Below, piece by piece: positions 16,506 through 29,400 of a stretch of DNA of 64,000 bases. The notes beneath the pieces were generated by a model that worked only from the letters and a program-made list of their open reading frames with translations, was not told the origin of the DNA and did no database searches. Made by a program: the position numbers and the translations under genes. Each line of letters opens with the position of its first letter. Within the stretch, counting starts at the first letter, position 1. The stretch is from contig NC_064001.1 of assembly GCF_932276165.1 (NCBI RefSeq), positions 5,525,501-5,589,500 of the forward strand, given 5' to 3'. Source of the stretch: Plutella xylostella (lineage: Eukaryota; Arthropoda; Insecta; Lepidoptera; Plutellidae).

Positions 16506-17318
16506 TTTTCATTTTTAATTAAGACTTTAGTTAAGATAATTGTTGTTGTGTAAGATTTACAATATACTTGTTTCTGTGAAGCTGCTGTTTGTTTGAAATA
16601 ACTTTATGTTTAATATAGGTTGGTAAAACTCCCGTGCATAAAGATTCAATTTGAAAATGAGGGATAATTAATAATACGAGGGAGTATGAAGAAGTATAGA
16701 CAGACCTACAGAACGTCTTAGCATGTGTCGCCATTTTCATATTACTTCTTTACTCACGTGCATTATACATATGTAGGTAGTAGGTACTCGTCTTTGTATT
16801 AAAATATTACTTGAGTAAAATTGCATTATAGGCCCTTGTCTGCAATGTACAGATAATGTAAAATATTTCAAATACATTCGTAATAATTATGCAAATAGAT
16901 CACGAAACGAAGGCCGTCGAAACTACAAGTATGGTGACCGTGAAACGACTAATTCTTATTTTCGACCATCGATTCCTCGTATGAATCACAGAATTCAATG
17001 TTATGTTGGAATAAATGCCTTCAATTTGTTGAATGGCCGTCTGTCTAAAATGACTGTGGACTTGCGTGCGCGCAATCTTCGCTTCTACAATTTAATTTTA
17101 GAATCAGTGACAAACTGTACCGAGAGCGAGCAATGTTATGCTTTCAACTATGAAGTTTGCCAAATTTTCAGTTCGGTTTTTGAAAGCGTACCTTTCGTTT
17201 TCTCTCGCTGAATTTCATTGAAAATCTTTTTTCGTAATTATTGCCATCATTAAGTGAACTCCTTTTATTATTTAGTAAACTTCTCCTTTAAAAGGGGTTA
17301 TTTTTCTTATATTGAAAT
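16506..17318. other. intergenic interval between the two genes
   Basis: About 0.8 kb between the SUGP1 poly(A) signal and the first start codon of the next gene. It must hold the promoter and 5' UTR of the 17319 transcript, if that first exon is real. I see no clear TATA box or repeat. A 76-codon ORF (16981-17211) has no motif and is not called. Confidence 0.45.
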
Positions 17319-17437
17319 ATGAAAAGAGCTAAAATGGCTAAACCAAGTGCGGTGTTTCAAGTTTACCCAGTGAGTTCCAGTGAAAGTTCTTCTTCATCTT
17401 CTAGCTCTGCAAGCAACTCGGATACCCGTTTGAGAAG
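17319..17437 (+). CDS. alternative first exon 1 (Ser-rich; GC donor)
   Basis: Starts at ATG 17319 and encodes 39 residues, MKRAKMAKPSAVFQVYPV and then a Ser-rich run 'SSSESSSSSSSSASNSDTRL'. The nearest GT donor (CAA|GTAAAT at 17442) is phase 0 and would run the next exon into TGA. AG|GCAAGT at 17438, the textbook GC-AG donor sequence, is phase 2 and joins in frame to the 19513 exon as Arg-Phe-Asn-Arg. I therefore end the exon at 17437. No domain is visible, and the segment is likely disordered. Confidence 0.5.
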
Positions 17438-20400
17438 GCAAGTAAATTGTTATATATATTTAATTATAATTATCCTGTACGCAGAGTAGTGCTGAAACTG
17501 TGTCAAGGTCCAAACAAAAGCCGTTGATGTGACCATATAGCCTGATACCTCGTGTAGAAAAAATATTTTCACATATTTTGTTTTTGGTCCATGAACTAGG
17601 TACCTACCGCTTATGAGGGTCACTCTATTATATCTGAATAATATGATATTAAACAAATATCGCTGTTTTCGGTTTAAATCTGAGATCGATGCAGCCTGTA
17701 GCTACGTCATGATTTACTTTTTTCGTGGTAAGGTAGTAAAGGACGGCGAAAATCGAGGTCAGAGTGATGTGATGCTCCTTCTAAAAAAATATAGTGGTAG
17801 ACGTGTGTTGTTAGCAATGAATACTAAAGACCTGAGTCCAGCTTTGGTATAGCCATGAGTTTTGGGAAGAAATCCTTGCAAATAACATGTTATTATAACA
17901 ATTGCAAAAAACTGAATTATTAACGGTTAAACGTTTGCTGGTCCGATACTTGGTATTGTTCGCATATTCACGTGTTATATCACACACGTGAGTTTAAATT
18001 GATTGACCTATCTAATATAAATTGTATAAACAAAACAATATCAATGCCATGGTACGAGACAGGCCCAATATACCTAAGTAAGAGTAATACAGAGTAGAGT
18101 CGGGTAGGGTGGAAGATATTGTCTCGGCACTGCCCGTCTTAGGTACTGAAGGGCGATCACGAAAAACAGAGCTAACGTATAGAATCGAATGCGAGTGCGA
18201 CAACTGTCAATTCTATAGGTAAAAAGTGTTCGAAAGTGCTGTCAAGTTGACAATAGTCGCACTCGAATTCGATTCTATATTTTTCGTGATCGCCCTGCTG
18301 GTAGATGAGGTACCGTAGTATTCTACTCTATTCTCTGTGGGGGTGTAAGTACCTGCACCTGGCTCTCTCGAGTGGAACCTACCGTAGTACCTTATAGGAG
18401 GTAGGTAACTAGGTATTACATGTCTGTATCATCGAACTATCGAACCTTCCATTACTTAACTACTATTTTATAACTTCAGTGTCAGGGTATATAATAAATA
18501 AATCTTTTAGCGGGACGAAGATCCTTGAAATTGAACTAGACTTAGTTCAGCAGCTTTGTATTCTATTTTCCCATAATAACCGCTTCAATTAACGAATTGG
18601 GGTTAAGGTGACGCTGCTATAGAATTGGGTCAAATAAACATCGCCCTACAATGGAATAACTAGGGCTTCCTACCGGCCTTCCATTTATTTAGATTATGAC
18701 TTGATAGATATAATTTTGTTGTTGTGTATCTAACAGAGTATAGTAGCCGAAACATGTATCTACCTATCTACTTAGGCGTAACTGATGAATAAGTATTTTA
18801 GTATTATACGTATTTGATGGATGATGCAGTCGACAACTCTCCATTTAACTCAGCTAGAAAGGTGGTAGGTACTTACTACTCCAGTAAATCAACGGTTTCC
18901 TTGGTAAGTATCCTCCTATAGACTACGAGTATTTATTTATTTATTTATTTATAAAATATGGAACGCCAGCAGTTTACACAACACAAAATACAAAGATAAA
19001 TTAATAGGTAACAATTTCGTTGCGAAAACCATTTATAGGCGTACACATCCTTTTTAAAGAAATTATCTTAAAAACAACAGAATATTAAAGATGGATATAA
19101 ACAATATAACAAACATTAAAATAATTTGTAACAAAACAAATTGAAGGAAAAAATATAACTATTATAGCAATTATTTCTGGCATATTTTTTTCTTAAAGAT
19201 ATTAAAGGAGTCGTGAAAGATGTCAATGTTTAATTTATTATTATACATGTTATAAAGATCACATAACCTATTGATTGGAGAGTGGGATCCAACATTCGTG
19301 CGAGCTTGGGGTCCACTGAGAAGTTTCTTTATGGGATACCTATCTGAGTAGGTAGGTATATAGCCTAGGTTTTGAATGTTTTATACTTACATAGATTCAG
19401 TCATCTCGAAACAATTTGTAGCAGAAATTAGGATCATAAAATATCTTTTTTTATATGTATAAGTAAAGTACCTACAGTATATTTATCATCGAAATTTTGA
19501 TTTTGAACACAGATTCAACCGTCTCCTGCGCACCGCGGTGGCCCGCCATTGGTCGCAGTTCCGCCGCGTCCGACCAATCAAGACGCGCGGCCGCTCCATA
19601 TCTGACACGGGACTCTGCTCCATCGTTGATGATGGTCAGTAACTTACAAGTCTTACAACTAGACAGCGGTAACGGCTGGTGGCTCGATGAGGAAGTCCGA
19701 GGGTATAGTTTTCTGGTCTTGAAGAAGGGTAAGCCACTCATTTCAGGCACATAAAGCTATGTAAGGCATGGACTGATGAATGATGTTGGTTGTAGTTAGT
19801 TGTATGTAAGTACCTCAACCTATCAGATATAGGTACCTATGTAAACCCTACAATATAATAAAAGTGCTTTGAATGAGAATTGACTGCAGGGTGGTATTGG
19901 TGGTGATGGTGAGCCTCCTAGGATGATATGACTGACGTATCACCTACTATACTTACTTTAAATAAGTACCTATCTATGTATCTATACTATTACCTAATAG
20001 TTACGTTTCGTCAGTAACGCGACTTTCTCTTACTAGCTAATCCTTGGCAATGACCGTTAGCTACACAGTTATGGATGTAATAATTTTCATCATATTTTTA
20101 ATGTTTTGTAGATTCCATCTCCCAGTTCTGTTCGTTGGAGCCACCGCCTCGCCACGGGTCCTTCCAGGTCATCAACTTGCCAACAGAGCTCCGGATATCG
20201 CCCTCGTAAGTCAAAATAGAAGATTATGATAACTTTCACACTCACGGATAGTACTAATCACAGTAAAAAAACACTAAGGCCCTATTTCACAATGTCTTGT
20301 TCGTCATGTTAGTGGCTGCTTGTGAGATAAAATACATGCTGTCATTCTCTGATTTATTATTTTTTTGACAGTGACAGCATGTATTTTATCTCAAAAGTAG

Positions 20401-23400
20401 CCACTATAACCAGACATTGTGAAACAGGGCCTAGTTATGTGTGCCAATTTTGCCATAGTGGGTTAGAGCATAACCAGGGATTATTGCTTGACTTTTGACA
20501 CATCTGTCAAGAATTTAATAACTATGGTGATGACGTATTGATCAACCTTTCCCTGGTTACGATCTAACCGACTATGGAGAAATTGGAGCTAAGTACAAGA
20601 AGGTAAGTATACCTAGGTTGTACTGGACAGATTTATCGCGCCATCAGTAAAAATTTATGTGACGTCCGATCCGATTGGCAAAATCTTGGAAAAACAGGGG
20701 AACGAACCTGGTACCGTCGACATAGCAGTAAGAGCAACATACATACCTACATACATAACCACTTCTAAATCCTGCCTTCCCATTAACACATTCGCAATCA
20801 ATGTTTCCCCTATGGTGTACTTAGGCACGTACTATCTGTTGTGAAGATAGGTACATGTAGGTTACATAATTATTGATCCCTCAAAGACCTTGACCGCGTG
20901 ATGTTATCTCATTGTCATCTCGATTGGAGCTTCCTATTTGCTCGCTTTATTGCCACTAAACCACTGTTAGTTGTTTTACTGCCTGTTTTCCGTTATTTGC
21001 CTGTCCTTTTTGTTTGACGTCAACATCTATAAAACAAGGAAATTACGAGCGTATCTACAGCCCACCCGTGGTAAGCAATTAATTGATATCATCATGATTA
21101 TATCTTTGATTATTAAAATCCAATAATCGTCTACTGCTGGATAAAGGCATCTCCCCCTCTTCTTCCTCTACCAATCACTTAGACAAACCAATCACTATAA
21201 ATACCAGCTATGGTGCAGTGGGCTAGATAGATACCATGAGGTACCTATCTATGATATGAACATAACATACACCTGACTATATTCCCATTATGTCACTAAA
21301 CCAACTCTCAACAGTATCTTGGTCGTTATACTATACCCTTAATTTATTGACTTTTAAACTGAAACCTATACTCTAGCTAGTTTTAAACATATTAGTTATT
21401 GGTGTCAGTAAAATGCACTGTTGCTATAGCAATACCCATAAAATAAATTAGTAGAGCTCCATTTAGGACCCTTTCATTGGCTATTCATGTTTACGACTAA
21501 CTAAAACGAAGGGGGAACTCTGAAGATAGCGTTTTTGTGCACGGAAACTGGAGGTTGCATTTTGTAAATTTAACAGCGCGTTAGGGTGCTACCACTCGTT
21601 GGCTTAGGATATCGGGAACCCTGGAGATACCCAAGTTCAGGAGATACCTAAGCCAGTGAATACAGCATATATTCGCTGATGCTTAGGGTGCCAGGTAATA
21701 GGTAATGTTGATACGTGACTCGGGCTCCTTTCGTGCACCCCAAATTATTTGCATAAACAAGCACTTAGGTATGTCTACGTGATAGGGACACTTTTAAGGT
21801 TTACTTATCTAGACGTGCATTGCTGCACCCATATCTCCATGGAGCGTTTCGCCATCATTAAGACATAAGTCGAAATAAATACGCGCCTTGGCCGGGAATC
21901 GAACCCGTTACCACCATTTAGCGATCACTTCATCATCCCGTCGTGTCTAATAAATAATGAATGTGGGTGGAACATCGATGGGCAGTATGCCTGGCAACTC
22001 CTAACCTTAACCTTTCCCCATATCGATCGCTCCACAAGGATGCGTTGGTCTCCAGCTAAGATAAAAGTCAAATTGCCGCCACTCTCCCGTCTCCCATATG
22101 GTAGCAATCAATATTCTGCGCAATCCACCACTGCGCATGTTTCCCTACTAAACCTCCCCTACCAATCTATTCACAACCTTAGATTTAGTGGACCAAAGGT
22201 GAAGATCGAAAACAGACAACCGCGAAGCCCAGATGACAGCTAACTGGATTGTTAGGAATAGTGTGTATGAGAATCTTACACTGAAGTGAATTTTAAATCC
22301 AGATTCTAACATAACAATCGGTGACCTAATGATCTGTCCAGTCTGATATGTAATGAAGTGTTGAGTGATCGAATCAAATACGGGTGGTGTTAAATATTGT
22401 ATGTGAAATCAGATATTAAGTTTCGGTAATATTTGTGTAAACGCTAGCTTATTGTGATGTTATTTTGACCTCAAACTCGATTGATGTTTCGTTATCATCG
22501 GCTGAACTTGCGCAAATTGTGGAATTACATAAATGTGTTGAAAAATAATTGTTACAGCGTATATTTTAATATAAGTGCGTATCTTAGTGATAAGTTCTAG
22601 GAAGGATAGGGATAGCTTCCATTTAAGAATACGCTTATTCCAATAGGGATCCTACCTAAATTGTGTGAATGTCAAGTATTTGTGTACTAGGTCGGTGTAC
22701 CGCTGTTACATTTCTACACTAGCTAATAGAGGGAGGCTCCTTAATTTTTGTACTTACAGTATATAAAATATGCCATCGCTAAGCCATTTAGGAGATGATC
22801 TTAATAATTTTACGTTCTACATTAATGCCCACTCAAGTACCTAAGTAATTTATTCGCATCCTTAGGTATGTTTACTCAGCGTATAAAAGGTCAAACCTTG
22901 TTATTGTAAATGGAAAAGTATTCCAATTAATTCAAGAATGTTTGAAACACACTGCTTGAAGAATTTTATTAAAATTGTTCCAATATATTTTATGTTGTCA
23001 ACCTTGACGGTCTTATAAACGTTTCCTCATAGAAATACCCAAGAAAACGCAAGAATTCATACTTACATAACATACCTGCTTCGGTTATAAAATACAAAAC
23101 GTCGTTATAGGCAGGTATTTCTCGTTAATTATTAGTATTTAAAGATATACTTACCTACTTGTAGGTACGTTAATGCATTTAAAAAAAAATGGCTTACCCC
23201 GCAATGGAATACGTTGTTTGCTATTTCGGCAGTATAGTCATAAAGACTAGTCAGAGGCCTACGAGTACGGTTATCATCGGGCAGCTTGAAAACATCTGAC
23301 AGTCGGTTGTCCACTTACACGACAACTCTTTCAGCACCCGCTTGCTTGTGTTGGGGTCCACCAACCCGCACTAGGCCAGCGTGGTAGACTAGGCCTAAAT

Positions 23401-26400
23401 ACTCCTACATTGGAAGGATACCTAGCAGTGGGGACGTGATAGGTTTTGAGAATAATTATTTGTAAGCCATTTTCAGTGCATGAAATAAATCCTTCATGTT
23501 ACGTGTAGATAATCTAATTAAACTGTATGGGCTCTGTGACTCACTGTTTAAAGTGCCCTAGATTACCCATGTTTGTGTAACATGCTGTTATTATTACAAC
23601 CACAAATTACAACACTATCATTATATTTTACATACCTACTTACCTACGTAGGTATTCATCAATTAGGTAAAGCGTCCAGGCTTTCTCATTAGTAACGCGC
23701 AGCTTCAATACATATTTTTTTTCTGAATATTAATTATATTAATGCTCTACATTCTTGAAATAATCTGACTGGATAGTCCTTCTACTGTCAATACTATAAT
23801 AATATTGATATTACTGGTTCTTATTCAGTACGTACTATTATAACATACATCCTGCCTAAGGGAAGTTCACTAATAAAGATAAACCAGCCTGTACTTATAT
23901 AAAAAAAATGTAGAGATATTTATTTAGAGTAGATTCCTAATTTTCTACGCTTTCTTGTTTGCTATTGCTAGATATGGATATTACAGGTGCTTAGATTAAA
24001 CAATCGTTTATCAAAACATCAATCGAGTTGAGCTGTCTTACAAACCACCTAGACACCGACAAAGCTAACTTTGCATAAGTGCAAGCACCAAAAATAGTTT
24101 ATTAGGGCAACAAATAATTTATTCTTATAATTATTAATAAGTTATTTATTCTTTGTGTAATTCCTGGACACTAATTTGAAACGTCTTACTCTTCTTTATC
24201 AATTTAGGGCACAGTTGCAAAGTTAGCTTTTCCGGACTCTACTGACTGATTAACTTGACTTACACAGAAAATAAATATATGTACAAAGGAAGTTTTCCCT
24301 TACTCTATCTAAGGCGTTACCAAACCATCATACTAATATCGACTAACACCGCTAAAGATAAGTATAATAATGCGAAGTCCGAAAAATGTGGAAAGTTACA
24401 AAAAAGTGTGAATTGTGAATTCAAAGTGTACATCAAATATCGCGTCATTAGTCGCCTGAAGAGAATTTTCCGGTAAGTCTGCCTTCTACGTCCCGGTGAC
24501 ATCATAATATATACCTAGTATAAAATATGAAATTTAGTAGTAGATACCTAGTAGCTTTTTTAACAGTAAGTATTGATAATTAGAATTAGGTTTGACAGTG
24601 TTGAAAATTAAGATTATGAAACATAAAAGTAAAAAATATTATTCACGTAGGCGTATTACCTAAGGGTAAATAGAGTCAATAATGAATGTTTTCATTAAAA
24701 TTCAAACATTTACCATCTTTTCTTATCAGATAAAGTGCCTAACTTTGAAGCACTTTTCATTCACAAATATCGTGCTAAATATTATTGAATGATACCTTAC
24801 GATAACAGTGACTCATGGTTACATTATTGCATTACGTAGATATAACTAGGTACACGTAATAAATCGCATTTTATTTATCTACTTAATGCTTACATAATGT
24901 ACACTCACGAGCAATGAAAAAATTCCAGTGACAAAAGCACCAAATTACTCCTAAATCCTAAACGGAAAAGACTAGTCGGCATTTTGTATTAGTGGAACTT
25001 TTTCATTTCTCGCGAGTATAAGGTGAATTACCTACGTGTACCTAGATTCTAGAGACCTACCTCTCTGGCGCCTTGTATACTGTGTGTCAGAGACATGCAT
25101 GAGGCACGTTACAAAACGCACGAATTTAGAATAAGTACCTAGTAAATTTCCAAAGTGTGTAACGTTTAGCGAACGCCCCCTCAGTACGCTTGTTATCTTA
25201 GTACCTGCCCTTTACACTGTTTGTGTATGGTAAAATAGCAGTGGGGGCAGTGAGGCTGATTCTAAAGCAACCAAAATAAAATTTTAGGAGGTGACAAGTA
25301 ACAGACGTCCATGTCGTCCATACTCCATACCCTTTGAATGTCAGAATGGCTTTTCATAAGACACCAGTTTCGACAGTTTTTATCGTAAAAGCTATCAAAG
25401 GCGTGTGGATGCAACCTTAAATAGATTGTCTCACAGGCAATTTCCTGTTAATGCCTTCATTACCTTGGTAGGTATAAAACAAAACGTCGCTTTAGAATCG
25501 GCCTCAATTTAAGACCTAATTTCAGGATAATTGTTTCTAGGTGAAGTGATGAGCATGCGGTGCTTGCCTAGACTTACTCCGCAACCCTAACCGCCTGTAT
25601 CGAATGCTTAAAATGCGAAGGTATTCATTTCATGCCGGCTTTTTTACCATTTAAGTACTTACAGTCATCCTCAGAGATATCTGACCACCCCAACGTGAGA
25701 TGTACTACCAGTCTAAGCTGGCAATCAGACAAACAAATATTGGTACTAACTTGTTTCTAATAACTGCCCAGAGGTAAACTTCATTCAAATACCTAATGGG
25801 GGTATTTCTCAGATATCTCGGTGGTATATTAACTTATTTCCTATATATGTTTGTTTGGGCATGTGTAATTAATTATGAATTGTTTTAATATTTATTGAGT
25901 TCACTCACATGAGCATGTGCATGGTCTGCTGGCTTTATCGAATCGGCATCTGCTTATAGCGGCAACACGCTTTCTGCCAGTTTCTCATCTGAGAATGAGA
26001 AGGCCAACTTATGTAGAATGCATGCAGCGCTAGATTAATAGAACTTATACATTTCTGGAATTTCTTATCTTGTATCACTCGATGAATTAATAGAACTTAT
26101 AAATTTCTGGAATTTCTTATCTTGTATCACTCGATGGAAGCGGCTGTGCCTTATATTGACTTGACATACTGTTCTCCGCTCACCGTCATTTTGCACAAAT
26201 TCGGTGCATTCACCCGAGCTGAAACACTTCTCTTTTAGTCTCCTCTTTGCACATCTCCACATAAGTGAAGTATTATGGGCTTAAACGTCCAGAAGACCTA
26301 GCACGGGGTGCGGACACAAAGACGCAACAATAGTTTTGCGTCGCGCTAACTCGCATCGCGCGGCTTCGACCGCGAGTGCGACGGAAAACTTTTCTCACAT

Positions 26401-29400
26401 CTGTACCCGTATTACGAAAAACCGCAGCATATTCTATTCGATAGTCTATTCGAAAGTGCTGTCAACCTGTCAACAACAAAATGGCGGTGTATAGATTTGC
26501 GAAAGTTTGACAGCTATCATTCCATAGGTCATTGTCAGAATAATATTATGTACTCTGTGGTCATTCTTTTCGAAACTCATTCGAAAGGTAAAAAGTGTTC
26601 GAAAGTGCTGTCAAGTTGACAGTAGTCGCACTCGCATTCGATTCTATTCGTTAGCTCGAATTTTCATGATACGGGTACTGAACGTCTTTTGTCTTGCGCT
26701 TCGTGGTAGGCCCTGAGGTTTCCACGGTATCATGTGGTTATCTACATACCCTGCTCACCCTCAGGTCGTCAGCCGGGTCGGGCGCGGCCGAGGAGAGCGA
26801 CGGCAGCGACGGCGAGCGCCCGCGCCGCGTCCACCTGCGCGCGCCCACTCCGGCTTACGGTGGACTGTGAGTTACTACCCACCTTGTTATCTTTTCCACC
26901 ACAGAACGGCTAGTACGGAGCGCATTTAAGACGTGACAAGAGTTTTGCATCGCGCTCACTCACATCGCGCAGCCTCAAGAGCGAGCGCGACGGAGAACTC
27001 TTGTCACGTCTTAATAGCGCCCTGTGCTACAGGGCCAGGTTGTCAGCCGGGTCTGTTATCTACGTCAATAAACTAATGCGCGTTCCACCAATCACAGCGC
27101 CATATTTATGGCGAATCGCGAAATAGTGATAATCTACGTCACGTCGGTAACGAACCCGTGTAGCGGCCGCAGTTCGTTCTAAGGATATGTAAACTAGGTG
27201 TAGCCCGCGAGCTTCGCTTCGAATTAAAAAGTTTTCCCGTGGAAATTTCGGTATAAAAAGAAATTTCAATCAAAATCAATATTGCTCGACCCGTTTGTCT
27301 TCTATAAACAAAAACATCCATTTATTAGTCTACCGAAGCTAGTCTTACTTCCAGCATGTCACTTCAGGGAGTTCTAGATTATGTGATATTTAACACAATG
27401 CTCATACCTTTATAATATTTTTGTGGCGGCACTTGTAAATTGTTGCACAGAAGCAATGAAATGAACACATTTATTTTAAAGTCAAGTTTACTTATTTAAT
27501 TCAGTACCTATTATTATAAATGCTAATTTAAATGAAGTCTAGCTTATATCCGTTCAGATATCTAGTTAGGTGTAGTTAGCTGGCCTTGGTACGTTTGTAG
27601 CAGGTCAAGAGAGCTAGAGGTTTACTCCCCGCCATTTTATAAATTACTCTTGCTAATTATCACCGTAAAGAGGTTGGTACTTAACTATTCTGGCAATCAT
27701 TTAACCTTAGATAAAATTTATTTATTGTATTGACTCCATAAAGGTAGATAGATTAGCCAATAGCCACATATTGCAGTTAACTACGCATCTGTGTTAAATT
27801 TAAAATTAGGGAACGTGTGGTAAATACCTACATACGAAAGATTACCCTAGCGTAGGGTAGATAGGCTAGGTAGCGTCTAAATGAATAATTTTAAGCCTTA
27901 TTGAATTTTCTAGAGTCAATCGAGTTAACTCAGCAGTCGTTTGGATCGGTGCAGCTTGTTATGTCTTCATACTCATGCGCAAAATACCCTATCTTATCAA
28001 TGTAATCATGCAGTCTAGGGGTGCTAGCTATTACAAATATTGTGTACGTGCCACAGGTAACTATATCTACCTATTTTCTAGATGGAAACTAAGTTGGGTA
28101 TATTTGACATTGCTGATAGTGAGAGCAAATACTTTGTGAGCCATTTCCGAGATAAGGTTCATAAAATTTAAACTGTTTCGTAATGTTAGTAACAATAGTT
28201 CCTAGTGCAGCCGCATACTGGCTGGAAAACTGGTGAGAAAACAAAAAAAAGACATTAAAAAACCATGGACTGTTTAAACAGTGCAGCCTAAGTTTTATTC
28301 TTAATTCCTAATTAAATTTTGAATTTGGAACAGTGTGGTTTTGAACAAATCACCATGACTGTTCGAACTTTAAGTGAGTCTATGGACGAAGACCAAGAAG
28401 GTCAGTCAATGGAGGACCTTATGCCCATGGAAGAGGAAAAAGGAGGTTGGGATTCTAAGTGGAAAGAGGCGAGAGTGCGATGGTCTATGCGGAGGGAGAG
28501 TCTTCCTATAGCCACCATCAGGAAAGCTTTTCTCAAGGGGAAAAAAACTGCAGCTCCACCCGAAAACCTTTTAGACAGGAGACGGTAAGCTTTTTTTATA
28601 TCCTAACTAACTAGCTGATACAAAAGTACCTGTAATTTTAGGCCGCTAGAAACGAATAAGTACTGTGTGATGTGTGAATGAACCCTTAGGAGAACAGCAA
28701 ATTATTTCCGACTGTTTTATATATATTAAAATATAAAATATGACCTACCTACCTATAGAATGTCTTGTAAATATTTTGGCAATGATTGTGAAGGAGTGTC
28801 TGGTGACGTTCTTTGGCATCAAAAATAAGTCTGTGACGTGGCGTCGTGTCGCGAAATTGATACAAATCATTAAACTTATAAATAAGTAAAGGCACTTATT
28901 GATAAGTCTCAAGTGTTTATAGAAGTTGTTTGAGTACTACCTACATACCGTCCTACTACTTCATCATCAGACCTTAATCGTCCATTACTGTACAATGTAC
29001 ATGTATAGCCTTATCCAAGGAGCTCTTCAATACACTCTGTCCCAGTGGCGGATTTACCTATAGGCCAAAAAGGCCAGTGCCTCGGGCGGCAGATTTAGAG
29101 GGGCGGCAAATTTAGCATTTTTTATTTTACAGATTTTTTAAATATAAATTTACGTGTACACAATCTACATATAAATAAACGCACTGTCATATAATCAGTA
29201 TGTACCTAACTACCTATATTCTTTGAATTTAGTGGCAACTGTGGCTGCTGAATCAGGCTCGGGCTAGTACGGGGCGCATTTAAGTCGTGACAAAAGCTCT
29301 ACGTCGCCGCGCTCGCTCTTGAGGCTGCGCGATGTGAGTGAGCGCGATGCATAACTTATGTCACGTCTTAAACTAGCCAAGATTTTTCATGCTGCTTCAG

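Larger units (their letters stand above)
17438..19512. other. intron 1 of the GRAM-type gene
   Basis: Holds a palindromic MITE (18149-18297) and a minus-strand LINE tail (18931-19330). It ends in the acceptor GATTTTGAACACAG. Nothing else was recognised. Confidence 0.5.
20206..24278. other. intron, repeats only
   Basis: Contains a MITE (20277-20432), a minus-strand RTE 3' remnant with GTCTACTGCTGGATAAAGGC (21122-21160), a SINE (21812-21945) and an RTE tail (23285-23440). The ORFs of 60-67 codons in this stretch lack motifs and splice context. Confidence 0.55.
24473..26764. other. intron with MITEs
   Basis: Contains MITEs at 24900-25020, 25251-25506, 26300-26400 and 26404-26677, and a ~56-bp direct duplication (26034-26145). 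No coding sequence was recognised. Confidence 0.55.

Noticed and set aside
16981..17211. 76-codon ORF upstream of the GRAM-type gene
   Set aside because: No motif, no splice context and AT-rich codons. It is compatible with chance or a 5' UTR.
19513..20205. Phosphodiesterase (dunce-like) N-terminal exons
   Set aside because: Considered because of the RGRSISD site and the many alternative first exons, but the conserved UCR1 sequence is not present, and the downstream shared exon resembles a GRAM protein instead.
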